Source: Gnetum montanum (taxonomy: Eukaryota; Streptophyta; Gnetopsida; Gnetales; Gnetaceae). Taken from it: a DNA stretch of 64,000 nt. The notes under the pieces were generated by a model. That model ran no database searches, was not told the DNA's origin, and was given only the letters and a program-made list of their open reading frames with translations. Positions 33,901 through 44,730 of this stretch are shown piece by piece. The stretch covers positions 347,085 to 411,084 of the forward strand of contig MNCI01000569.1 of assembly GCA_015680685.1 (NCBI GenBank). The letters run 5' to 3'. The position numbers were made by a program, and so were the translations under genes. Numbering within the stretch: the first letter of the stretch is position 1; every line of letters starts with the position of its first letter.

Positions 33901-35438
33901 GAAACTAGTAAAGGTGCCACTGTTGTGGTCATGCAACATTAGAATGTAGTAGGAGCCATAGAAGTCATCATTGACCATATTAAGGAATCTTTCAATGTTC
34001 TTTTTGTGTCACTAGTTGATATCTGTGCAGCACAAAATGCTCAAATGCTTATCGAAACCTCGAACACCCCTACAAAGCATGAAGATATTTTGGACAAACT
34101 ATTGTAGATGGGCTAAGTAACGCAAAACTTTTTTGATATCCCAAGCAATATCACTACGGTCTAGTTTGATCTAATAGCCACAAAAGGAAAGTTAGTCATG
34201 GTCAAAACCAAAGTTGAACACACAAAAAATGAAGTGTAGCGATTACAAGTAGAGTTGGCAAATCTGAGAGTTGAAAGAAGAGACCCTACACAATTTGTGA
34301 CACCTAACCAACTAGAACAATTCAAAACTAACCATGTGAAGTAACTAATTTCCCCACAACATGAAAATGAAGAGGAAAAAAGAGAAGGTAGTGTGGGATG
34401 CATCAATGGTATAGCATTACAAGAGAAGAATAAATAGTTAGTTGTTGATAATGCTTAGTTGACCAACATTGAAAAGCATAAAAATATTCTTGAAGAAAGC
34501 ATTCAATAACTTAGAGAACAACTAGTCAGAGTCAACCAAGATATGAGTTGCTTGGTCCAAAAGAATAGAATCTTGTTAATGGAAGAAGTCTGTGTCATTT
34601 GCAAGAAATTTGTAATCAAAATAAGCACATGGAAAAATGAGACCAAGAAGCATAAAAGACTCAAAGAGCATTTCAAAGATCAAGTAGGCATGTACAAGAA
34701 AATCAATTAAAAAGAAATCTAAATGGAAAAAGCCAAAATTAGTTTCCTTTCTGCACAAAATCTAGATTGGCAACCGATCTTGGATAGTCTCGCTTGTGTC
34801 CACCAGGCTAAAGTAAAGAACAAGGACTTGTAGATCAAAGACTTAACAAAGTAAATGGGATTAGCAATATTTTGGTATGCTAATTTGACCATGTTAACAA
34901 CAAGTAGGCTAGAAACAAATTAAAGAAACAAGTAGTGGCCTTGTATGCCATGTATGAAAGAGAATTTGTTAATAGGAAAGATGCATTATAGAAGCTACAT
35001 GTGCCAAACTCGAAACTAGAAATTGTTAAGGCTAGCTACCATGGACATAAATATGTAGCAGCAAACTTGGTGCATCACATATCTAACCATCAAGAATTAA
35101 GGAAGATGGGTATAGCATTTAAAGAAGAAAGATGACATTTTGTAGCCTGGTACATGAAAGAAAATAAGATGTTTGCACAACTGCCATGCCTATGGGATGT
35201 ACTCGCTTCATTTAACATTGCTCAATAGGCATGGATGGTACATGACCTAAGGACAGAAGAAGAGAAACTTCTAGGACTCCTCAACCACTACCAATTCCAA
35301 AAGCTCGACGATAAAGGGAAGAAACTTATCAAAGCTTCCACTGCCTAGAACATGATCTACATTGAGCTACTTCAAATGTTGTTTTTGTTTGATCGTGTAA
35401 CTATGTCATTTTATAAAAAAACTATTGTGGCATTCTAA
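33901..35438 (+). pseudogene. Accessory ORF (aORF) of element 3, coiled-coil-rich protein of unknown function
   Basis: I do not recognise this protein. Near its start is a Cys/His cluster, CHCCGHATLEC at 33915-33947, that could be a reduced zinc knuckle. The body is rich in Lys, Glu, Leu and Gln and looks coiled-coil, with VTPNQLEQFKTNHVK, ILEESIQ, VRVNQDMS-like and VHQAKVKNKDL segments. The C-terminal part has FWYANLTML, VKASYHGHKY, FKEER, HFVAWYMKENKMF, AWMVHDLRTEEEKL and a final stop at 35436. Stops and at least two frame changes interrupt it. The same order of motifs occurs antisense at 48780-49988 and, more diverged, at 38290-39300, which is the evidence that it was a real protein. Confidence 0.7.
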
Positions 35439-35540
35439 GTCATGTAAATAGTTAGTAAGTCATGTCAAGTTAAATCTACCTCCCAATTTTGTAAGGAACT
35501 CTATTCTCATTTTGTTTTAACTCAAGGATGAGTTTCCAGT

Positions 35541-35554
35541 CAATCGTGGGGGTA
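35541..35554 (+). other. Polypurine tract of element 3
   Basis: CAATCGTGGGGGTA directly precedes the 3' LTR start TGATAAAG. It corresponds to TCATGGGGGTA in element 1 and to the complement of TGCCCCCACGATTG in element 5. Confidence 0.75.
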
Positions 35555-36432
35555 TGATAAAGTTAATTTTTTATTGTGATACAATATCATAGTAATAATG
35601 TTGTAGATATGATGTTGTGGTACATGCTACATCATTGTTGATATGATGTCTCAAGATGTGTCCAGCCCTATATATACTAGCACTTGGGCACACAATCTGA
35701 AACTTTTCATTCCATCCTTAGCTAGACTCTTGCAGTTTGGTTTCATAGTTTTAGTAATAGAGTGAATGCCCGCAATGTTGTGTTTAGTAGTTGTACGGAA
35801 CCTTTATTCGAGTGAAGTGTTCTTGGGCATAGTTCATGATTGAAAATAAAGATCTAGATTGTTTCTCATCATTGTAGCATCCACTTAGTTTACTTGTTTT
35901 ACTTAGTTTAATTTTCCTACTTTTCTAGTTAATCATTTATGTTTTAAAGCACTTACTTTACTTGTTCATTAGTAAAGCGAAATGAGTACAACTAGTTTTG
36001 AGCATTTAAGTGTAATTGTTTGGTAATCCTAGTAATGTTGTTGCTTGGTTCACCTAGTATCATAACACTTGATAACCCAGTAACAATTACATGAGCCTAA
36101 GATGTGTATGGTAAGCCAAGATTGGATGCTCATCACTCAAGGCTAGAGTAGATTTTCATTATAGTCATTACTTATATTTAGATTTATATTTTTAATTTTT
36201 GTTATGTTTGTAACTAAGAGTATTAAGGGCCTAACAACATCTCTTAATATATACCTCACTATGAGTTAAACCATATGCTTAGTCTTCACTAACTTGAAGT
36301 GGGAAGATGACAATCACCAACTTAATATCAACCATTAGCATAATAACATTGTCCATTTGCAGATTATGATATGGTCACGTGTGAGAACTCATGACTTGTA
36401 TGGTAGAGTGTTGGATGCTCCACTATTCATCA
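35555..36432 (+). repeat. 3' LTR of element 3
   Basis: It starts TGATAAAGTTAATTTTTT and ends CTATTCATCA, collinear with 26949-27815 including the TATATATA-type TATA region, the GTGGTACATGCTAC inverted repeat and the conserved GTGGGAAGAT segment. Confidence 0.9.
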
Positions 36433-36589
36433 ATAGCGAAACTTGTTGATAGCAATATGATACTTGATTGGAATAGTAGCAAAGAGATATTTAGCTTTTG
36501 CATCTAGTTTATTAGATCTAATGTGATATAAATAAAATTAATTTTTATCTTCTACGTTAGGCCACATCTATGTTAACACCTTTTGTTTG

Positions 36590-38260
36590 ACTAATTGGTG
36601 AATATGCTTGGGATTTTGTTGCACGTCCTCACAAGAGATATTACATTCTCTCAACCATTGTATACCATGAAAATACCAACCACAGTTTCACAAATCCTCA
36701 AGCATTGCTTGAAAGAATTTGTGTTACCTTAATATATATGCAAGCCATGAGTGGATGTAATGAATTTACATAAGGCTTTTAGTTCTAAAAGTAATAAATT
36801 ACATTCACGTAATAACATTGAGTAAGATGTTTACATCTTCACCTTGAACTTATTGAGAAGAAATTTTTTTTTCTACTCTTTCAATATTTTTCAAAAGTTT
36901 AGCACTAGGTCTAGGTCCCTAAACATTACATCCATAGAATAATGTAAGATAGATAAAAATTTGAAAATTTTGTTTTCTAACCTTCCAAGCCCAAAGTCCT
37001 AAATTCTTGCACTTGATTTTAAAAAGATACAGAGATTTGAAACCTCATGCTATTCTTTCTTTGATGCAATTCCCACATGTAATTATTCATAGATATAAGC
37101 CCTAATTATTTAAAAAAGCCTACTATTTGTACATTGGTATCCTCAATATGGAAGTTATAACAAGTATTTCTTGTATCCCTATTCATCAATTTGGTTTTAT
37201 TCATATTCACTTGAAGACTAGATTAATGAAAATAATTTTCAATATTTGCAATATATGTTTTATATCTTCTATTGTAGTGGAAATCGAGGTAGCATCATCT
37301 GTATACAAAAGAAGATTCACTGCTTAGGATCTAATTTTGAGAGCATGACTATCTTGCTTGTTACACAACCATTTTTGTATTTCATCAATAAAGTATCAAA
37401 AAGAATTGGAGAAGGTGCACAACCTTGCTTAACTCCAATTTTGCTCTAGAATTCAAAATTTTTCTTTGAATTGCTATTTGTAATTTCAATAATCACTTCC
37501 TCATACAATCTTTGAGTTATTGTAATCAAATCTAAAAGAAGGATAATTTTAGGCAATCACAACCAGAGTTTTGTATGAATCATTGAATTATATATTTTTG
37601 GAAAATCATAAAATAAATAAAAACCTTTTATTAGGCATTTTTGTAAACTTCATGTAGTGTTTGAGAGTAACCAAGTGATCAATAGTGGAGTTATTTTGAC
37701 TAAAACTTGCTTGAGATCTTGTCCGAACCTAGTTACCTTTAACCCAAGAATTCATTCTCTTTTCTAGTAAGCAATGTACCCAACAACTTATCAAAAATAT
37801 TACTCTCAATGATCATTCGATAATTATTAAAATTATTTTTATCCCCTTTTATATAACAAGATAGGTTCACTATTTTTCCAATGTTGATCTAATCCTTAAT
37901 CCATATTGAATTTAATTTGGGCCAAATTTTTCTATGAATAGCACATCCTACCCCCTTTAATAATTTTGCATATAAACCATTTGAATCTATAATTTTGCTA
38001 GAGTAAATTGGAGAGGTGCTTGTTGTACAATAGTAGTAGAATTAGCATCTTCCCCTATAAATAGTGGATTATAAAATGAGCAAATATCTTGAAAGGAAAA
38101 ATTAAATGATGAAGAATCTTTACGACAAAAACATTACCAAAAATGTCTAGGCTCCTTTTTAATGATGTAAGCAAAATATTCCTATTACTTCCCAATAAAT
38201 TACCTTTTATTGGTTCTAATTAAGCATTTATATGCCTTATGATATTTTTGGTGGTAACAA
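36590..38260 (-). pseudogene. Antisense LINE reverse transcriptase fragment
   Basis: Reading leftwards, non-LTR RT motifs appear in order: YKCLIRTNKR, QASFSQNNSTIDHLVTLKHY, FYDFPKIYNSMIHTKLW (degenerate FxDFxKAYDxV), GVKQGCAPSPILFDTLL and the catalytic LLLYTDDATSISTTIEDIKH at about 37300. A C-terminal part with KCKNLGLWAWKVRKQNF follows. Frames change several times. The GVKQGC-SP and YTDD motifs differ from those of the LINE at 1-3195, so this is another LINE lineage. The endonuclease is missing and the 5' side ends where the aORF fragment starts. Confidence 0.78.
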
Positions 38261-38289
38261 CTTCCATGGTGGCTCCTTATGCCTTGGTG

Positions 38290-39480
38290 TTGGTTGTGGC
38301 TATCCTATTATTGCTTTCAGCTGGAATACATCAATTAATGTCTTCAATTTCTTTTCCTTAGTTCTTGGATTGTGAATGGTCCAAGTAAGTTCACCTAAGT
38401 TTGCTATTGTAGGCAACTTCAAAGAACATGATAAAATTGGAAACATTTCATTGGCATTAACGAACTAGGTGGCAAAATATTTCTAGTTGATGTTAAATGA
38501 CTTGATAATGTCCTTCAACTCTTGGTTGTCCATCATCCTCTTAGAGAAATTCTCTACAATGGTCCTTTGATCTTCAAACCTTGTCTTGATGACCTCAAGC
38601 TTCATGTTGTTGATTTTCAATTTTTGGCATGCTTTCCTATGAAGCTTGTACTAATTCTTATACAATAGGTATGAGCTAGTCACTTACTTTTCCAACTTTG
38701 TTCTTGACCTACCAATAGTAAGCATAGTTAGATTTGCATAATGGAGGTTGGCTAGCTTTATGGATTCTATCATCTTTTTGGTTTTCAGCTTCTTCATATG
38801 GATTTCAACTTGATTTTATGCATTCAATCCACCAAAGATGGGCTACCATGCATTGCCTTGGTGTTACTGAAAGGCTTGCTCTATTAATGTTGCTTTGTTG
38901 AAAGGGTCTATGTTGACTAAGGCTCTATGTTGACATTCTAATATCAATGAGGCTTAGTTATGCAATTTTTCTTAAACTTTTAGACATTTTTGGGTAATTT
39001 TGATATCCAATGAGAGGCATAAGAAATGTCTTTAACCATGAAAAACATGTAGACAATTAGGATGAATTTTGATGATGAATTCATAGATTTTTAAAGGTTG
39101 AACATGAAAAATTGGGGTTTTTGGAGTGCTATGTGATGCTCATCTTCATTTGCTCTTTGATTCAATAAATGAAGGTTCTGTCTTTTCTTGAAATTTTGAC
39201 CTATTTCTTGTTTTAATTCTAAAATAATGGGAGCCTAATCTTGCTTAGCTAATTTGACATCGTAGGTGATGAGATATAGGGATAGACAAATACGTTGCTT
39301 TCTTGTTGATGCCTCCTTTAATGCTACCCAGAAAGAATTGTTTCTCTACTACTAGGTTACCCCAAATGTGCAAAAGTTCCTTGTTTTTGGTACTTTTTTG
39401 GAGCTACTTTATATCACAATGTAAAATCTCAACATCAATGTTCCTTTTCTAAAGTCAAATTATTTTCTTATGGAACCACC
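38290..39480 (-). pseudogene. Third, diverged copy of the accessory ORF
   Basis: On the minus strand the translated sequence contains MIESIKLANLHYANLTML, then RTKLEK, YLLYKN, FVNANEMFPILSCSLKLP and LGELTWTIHNPRTKEKKL. These align in order with the accessory ORFs of elements 3 and 5 (YANLTML; AWYVKANQMFPWLSCPWDVP; LAWMIHDPKMEEEKL). Upstream, GNAW-PIFGGLNA and KITQKCLK segments also fit. It is more diverged than the other two copies. Its element boundaries are not visible, and the LINE fragment adjoins it on the left. Confidence 0.65.
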
Positions 39481-39768
39481 TCTTATGTTGTGTAGCAAAT
39501 AAGACTTTGAAAATTAAGCCATTGTGCTACAAGAGAGACTATGAACATATGCTACAAATCAACAAAGGACTTCTATTTGTATGGGCATCATATATGCTTC
39601 AAGAAGTATATTGTATTGTATCATTTAACTCTCTTCCAAGATTTGCTAGCAAGTCTATGACCTCATACTATACAAAAGGGTTGATTGCACAATAGAGCAA
39701 AATAACTATTTTCTGATTCCTAGGCTAAAATAATTTAACCTCCAGAAATCATTGCAAAAATGAATCCC

Positions 39769-40110
39769 TTACCACATTGGGTGGATGCCTACTTTGCAAT
39801 TGATCCTGTGATGAGGGGGTTGTTCTTTGGCTAACATGTACAAAATCCTAGTATAGGATGCATGTTTTGTTTGATCAAATGTATCTTTCAAAAATTCAAA
39901 GTGCAAAACCCTGTCATCTAGATTATTGGCCTTCTTTTGCAATGCAACATTGAAAGAATTCATTATTTTTCCTCTGACCATATTAGGGGAGGTGAAGAAA
40001 GGTTCCTACAAAGAGTGATCAGTCAAGAACATGTTCAGATACTAACGGTGGGCCATTAGGAGATCACTTGAGCTCACCACCGATTTGGAGATTGGAGAAT
40101 CAGTGGTAGG
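39769..40110 (-). pseudogene. Unrecognised open region upstream of the aORF remnant
   Basis: From MPTTDSPISKSVVSSSDLLM near 40110 the frame runs to 39769 with only two TAG-type stops. It includes FFTSPNMVRGKIMNSFNVAL, ANNLDDRVLHFEFLKDTF and YTRILYMLAKEQPPHHRI. It is on the same strand and upstream of the aORF copy at 38290-39480, so it may be the N-terminal part of that protein. I could not find a matching segment in element 3. It resembles no family I know. Confidence 0.35.
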
Positions 40111-40554
40111 CATTGCAAAACTTACAAATAAGGTGATTAAGGTTAAGGTTAAATAATGTTAGTGTAGACAGTAAGCTGCTCACTAACTTGTCTTGTTATT
40201 TGAGGAATTATGGATGACATAAATATTGTCCTTCAGTTTTTGTAATAATGGAAAATGGATCCTATGATGCCCCTTCATATTCATATGAGGTAAGGTTAGT
40301 CCTAGGATACCTTTGAACCTGCTATCATGTAGACTTATTCACTCGTTATGTATAAATTTGAACATCTGAAAGGAGTTATTTCAAGCGTGATATGGTTTTA
40401 TTTAGTGGAGATCACTCTAAGCCATTTAATGTGTTTTGACAATGGGTACCATGCACTATCCTCAAAATTTTATTATTAGCGAGAAAGAATCATTCTGTTC
40501 ATCAGCTTACTGGAAGGTTCACTCACAATTAACAGAATTTTTGCAGTTAGCTTG
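40111..40554. other. Intergenic, nothing recognised
   Basis: No gene, repeat copy or RNA gene was seen between the retroelement remnants and the LRR relic. Confidence 0.5.
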
Positions 40555-40700
40555 GATGCATTCAAGTCTGTCCGTCTTGAAAATTTTCAGCCTATTTGAA
40601 ATTCCATGTGTAAGGTAGTCTCCCCCAACTATAAAAACTAAGGTTGTGACAGATAAGAGAAAAGGTATTGGGCCAGTGCTACATGAAACATATCAATGAG
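40555..40700 (-). pseudogene. Relic of an LRR receptor-like protein gene
   Basis: The plus-strand text GTAGTCTCCCCCAACTATAA at 40615 and the flanking 140 bp match 43850-44010 inside the LRR gene (for example CTGTGTCAGTCTTTGAAGAT against GTCTGTCCGTCTTGAAAATT, and AAGGTATTGAGCCGTTGCC against AAGGTATTGGGCCAGTGCT), in the same orientation. Indels prevent an open frame. It indicates that the LRR gene had a tandem paralogue now nearly erased. Confidence 0.65.
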
Positions 40701-42171
40701 ATGTGGCAAGTGGCTGAGATTAGATAAGCATAATGCTCTACTTTTGGCACACTGCACTGATCCACTGTATGTCTGTATGTCATAAATTCAAAGATCAGAT
40801 ATCCCCTGATTCACAATGCTGGCACTAATACAGCCAGATACCTAAAATTGTTCAAACTGTTCAAAGTTGAAATTGTTGATCTTATACCTAAAACTAAAAT
40901 GACAGATAAGCCAAGTTTTTGCTGCTTTTCAGGCCTGAAAAAGAATCAAAATAGGTACTGCAATATCAAAAGAATGTGCTGAAATTGGATGAATATCCAG
41001 GTTAAGGGCAATAAAAGTGTTTCTTTTTTTTAGTTCCAACAGAGCTTCTGTCGTTTGTCTTTCGGAGGTAACTTAGGTTCCCCTGTTCTATTTTGCCTAT
41101 AATTTCCTGAATTCTGTTTCGACAATTTCAGCATATGAATGGAAGGCGTCACGAGTATAAATGCTTTTGTGTATTGGTGACATGATTTAGAACCGTGTTA
41201 CAGCAGGGTGTCTCTTCACACATGGTATCAGAAAATAATTCATTAGCCGCTAATTGTAAAGCTATTTATTCTATTTAATCTTTGAGAAATGTCTTGAAAA
41301 AAACAAAGTACAAGCTATAGACGATACACAGAAAATTACTCCAAATTTCACTACCTGAATGTGTATGAGATTCAGAAGCAAGCTCCAACTTGGTTGAGAA
41401 AAAGATGAGCTTAAAGTCCAACTTCACAACACGACACAGATCAGAGATTTTGAGGTGTTGAAAAACACGACACAGGAGACCTACTTATTCCTCTTATTTT
41501 AAATAAATCTAGCCCAAGCTAATTTAAAGTTGGAATCAAAGATGAGACAGGTTTTAATTTCAAAGCAATGGGACCTAATTTTCCATTCCTTGAAAATGAA
41601 ATACTGATGATAGTATTCCATAGAGAGATCATGCTAAAGCACAGAAACCAACCCCGACATAATACACTTATTCGTGTTCATATAAAAGGGAATCAATCCA
41701 ACATGACGTTTGAAAGACTGAGATGTCAATCATGTCATTTTATTCTCACATGAACTGATTTACTGTGAGGAGCAGGCAAACTCTGCATGTGCAGTCAATA
41801 ACAAAACACCCAACAATGGTGCATCCTTATCTTAAAGTAAGCTAATTAATGCATGTGTTTTGTTAAACTCTCAAGCTTACTTTTGTTGTCATTGATATTC
41901 TTTGCATCTCAGCTACATCTATTTGCAAACATGATTTTTTAAAATGTAATCTTATTTGCATTTTGGAAAAACTAAGAATTACAAATGCTTAAGTTGTTAG
42001 TTTTGCACTTTACTAAATTTAAGAATTACAAATGCTTAAGTTGTTAGTTTTGCACTACTAAATTTAAAGCCAGAGGGTCTTGTGAGCAAATTTGCATCTA
42101 AGGACTTTATCTTGACTTCATTTGGTACATGGCTGTAAACAAATTTGAACTTATCATCCAACAGAAGCTGA
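40701..42171. other. Intergenic region 3' of the LRR gene
   Basis: No gene is evident. One exact-looking local tandem duplication is present: a 47-bp unit beginning AAGAATTACAAATGCTTAAG at 41974 is repeated from 42021 to about 42065. Confidence 0.6.
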
Positions 42172-42318
42172 AGCAGAAACTAAAGACGTACTGAACTAGT
42201 ACAATAAAAAGCAGGTGCAGAAACATTTCCTGCTACATGTATACAAACAAACTAGCAGAAACTAAAGACATACTGGACCAGTATAATAAAAAGCTGGTAC
42301 CTGCTACCTGTATACAAA
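42172..42318. repeat. Tandem duplication beside the LRR gene 3' end
   Basis: GCAGAAACTAAAGACGTACT at 42173 is repeated as GCAGAAACTAAAGACATACT at 42255, each followed by AGTA-AATAAAAAGC and CCTGCTAC-TGTATACAAAC. The period is about 82 bp, and the second copy has a short deletion. It lies just beyond the end of the reading frame and could be in the 3' UTR. Confidence 0.75.
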
Positions 42319-42352
42319 CCAGATAGGATGTTTAACAGCATTGTGCTTACAT

Positions 42353-44645
42353 TCAAATTAGATACCTTCCAAAGAAACGCTGAAAGGGATCCCAATGAAA
42401 ATACAGAGCAATTGTTGTCCCATATGATAACCCAAATCCCAATGCCAATGCCATTCACGACACATGTTCATCAATCCAGGTCCACAAGTCTTTGCTCATC
42501 TTGGCCTTTGTCAGAAATTCTCTGGACTTTGACTTTCTACATAGCTTGTCAGTGGCAAGCCCACACAAACAGTCATTTTCTTCAAAGGAACTTTGATCAA
42601 ATGTTGAGAACTGTGTGCTTTGAGGAATTCTTCCACATAACTTGTTATGAGAAACATTGAAAGTGCTCAAGAAGTTCAAGGACCCTAGCTGTAATGGGAT
42701 TTCTCCTGAGAATCTGTTGTATCTTAGATCAATAGCTTCCAAAAGCTCTAAATTTCCAATGGATGAAGGTATAGTACCAGTTAACATATTATAAGATAAA
42801 TTCAGTAACCTCAAGGAAGTGAGATCTCCGATGCTATTTGGAATCTCCCCTGTGAGATTGTTGCTTGACAAATCGATAACATTGTTACCATGTATTATGG
42901 GAACCTGTTTAAGCTCTACCCCTTTTTCAGTCAGCATCACAAAGAAATCCGTTGTGATCTGTAATGGTATGTGCAATATTAAACCATTGTGTGAATAGTT
43001 GACATTGAGAACCTCAAAATTGTAGTCTCTGCTATTTTCTGAGTGCCGAAATTGCTTGAGCATTTGGAGCTGGGATGGAACATGGCCATGGAATTGATTG
43101 TTGGAGAGATCCAACACTTGCAGGTTTGTGAAATTCACTACCCACCCAGGAATGGCTCCGTTGAACATATTATAGCCTACATTTATCACTTTGAGGTTAC
43201 GCATTTCCCTTAAATAAGTTGGGAGAGAGGCTGTAAGCTGATTCTTCCTCACATCTAATATTATGAGATTCTTACAATTGATGAAAGACTTTGACAGAGA
43301 TCCACTGAAATTATTAAGGTAGGAAGATAAAACGACCATGGAAGATGGAAATGTTGCAGAAAGCTTACCATGGAAGTTGTTGTTTCCCAAATACAAATAG
43401 GACAGCTTCTTGCAGTTGCCTATAGTTACCGGAATGCTGCCACTGAGTCTGTTTTCAGAAATATCCAGAGACCCCAAATTTACCAGTTTTCCAATACTCT
43501 TTGGGATATGCCCATGTAGCTGGTTTCCGCTTAAACTTACATAGGCAAGCTGGACCATATCACCTAATAGAGCCACTGACATTTGAATCATCTAGTCTTA
43601 AATATTGCAATTGTCTTAAGCTACACAGTTCTTTTGGCAAGGCACCCAGATTTTGTGATGCTATTCTAAGCCCAACAAGATTGGTGAGATTCCATATAAC
43701 GCTTGGAATTTTATTGCTAGTTACCTTCAGTACAGCTAGTTGGGACATAGCACCAATGCAGTTTGGTATTGCGTTTTGAGGGCCGGTATCCAAGCTTAAC
43801 TGTGTTACCTGTTTCAGGTGGCACAAGGTTGCTGGAATACCACCTGTCAGCCTTCCTGCTTTCAAGTGGAACTGTGTCAGTCTTTGAAGATTTCCAAGCC
43901 ACCTTGGAATTGCACCTTTAAAGTAGTCTCCCCCTAACCATAGAAACTGAAGTTGTGACATGTTTCCCAAGAAAGAAGGTATTGAGCCGTTGCCAGCAGT
44001 GAAATGCATACCAAGAACTTGCAACCGACCGAGATTTCCCAGCTCTTGGGGTACAGCACCGCCAAATGCTCCTACCAATCCTAGCATTTGAAGATGCAGC
44101 ATACCTCCCAGCCATGACGGTATGGGTGTAACTGAAACCTGATTGTCAGATAAAGCTATACCTAATTTTTCTAGAGAAGAACAATTTCTCAGGGATTGGG
44201 GAATGGGACCTTGTAATAACAAGAACAACATATTTAAATATTGCAACCTGCTAAGCTGACCAATTTGAAATGGTATAGGTCCATACAAGTCATTCCAAGA
44301 GAGATCTATATGTGATATGAATGTGAGATTGGAGATGAAAGGTGAAACCACACCTGTCAGTTTGGAGTAGCTCAGGTCTAACGACACCACTCTGCGAGAT
44401 CGTGAAGAATTTGAACCGAAGCACTTAACTCCAGTCCAATCTTCACAGACTGGGTGCAAGTTTTTGCGAGTCCAGTTGCAAAGCAAGTTATAAGGATCCT
44501 CTGTAATTGCTGCCTTGAATTGCAACAGAGCATTTGCATCTCCATATATGGAAGATGCAGAGGCAACTCTAAGCAGCAGCAGGAAGCTACAAAACACTGT
44601 CATCATCTCTACTGCCGTCACTCTTCTCTGCACTGTAACTGCCAT
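42353..44645 (-). pseudogene. LRR receptor-like protein (RLP), with a frameshift and a stop before the membrane helix
   Basis: This would be a cell-surface receptor without a kinase. The start MAVTVQRRVTAVEMM leads into a signal peptide (MMTVFCSFLLLLRVASASS). An LRRNT cap (ALLQFKAAITEDPYNLLCNW and CEDWTGVKC) and about 20 plant-type leucine-rich repeats follow. An island-like break lies around YNFEVLNVNYSHN to ELKQVPIIHG, then NVIDLSSNNLTGEIP repeats and an LRRCT cap (SSFEENDCLCG). The first frame stops at 43560 after NVSGSIR, and the repeats continue in another frame from 43591, so one indel lies near 43570. The second frame ends at TGA 42455-42457. In the same frame beyond it, a helix MALALGFGLSYGTTIALYF and a short tail run to a stop at 42353. 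It could be a pseudogene, or a sequencing indel plus a true secreted form. Confidence 0.85.
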
Positions 44646-44722
44646 GGCTATTGATATGATGATGAGATTTGATATTTGGTTTACTCAAGAAATTGATGAT
44701 AAAGGTGCCTGTGCCTGGCAGC

Positions 44723-44730
44723 CTTATATA
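44723..44730 (-). promoter_or_regulatory. TATA box of the LRR gene
   Basis: On the minus strand CCTATATAAGGC lies 78-85 bases upstream of the ATG at 44645, an ordinary distance for a plant core promoter with a short leader. Confidence 0.6.

Larger units (their letters stand above)
26949..36432 (+). mobile_element. Element 3: complete non-autonomous LTR element with gag, protease and accessory ORF, no RT or integrase
   Basis: LTRs at 26949-27815 and 35555-36432 flank a 7.7-kb interior. The flanking bases GTAGC (26944-26948) and ATAGC (36433-36437) agree at four of five positions, consistent with an aged target duplication. The primer site is TGGTGCCGTTGTTGGGGA at 27817-27834. Order is gag, protease, a T-rich spacer of about 2 kb, then a coiled-coil-rich accessory ORF ending 17 codons or more before the polypurine tract at about 35546-35554. 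No RT, RNase H or integrase motif was found in any frame. Stops are frequent, many of them TAG or TGA where relatives have Gln or Trp, as expected for methylation-driven decay. Confidence 0.85.

Noticed and set aside
41223-41232. TGGTATCAGA after CTTCACACA, resembling a copia LTR end plus tRNA-Met primer site
   Set aside because: No matching LTR, gag or pol sequence was found on either side, and ten bases can occur by chance.
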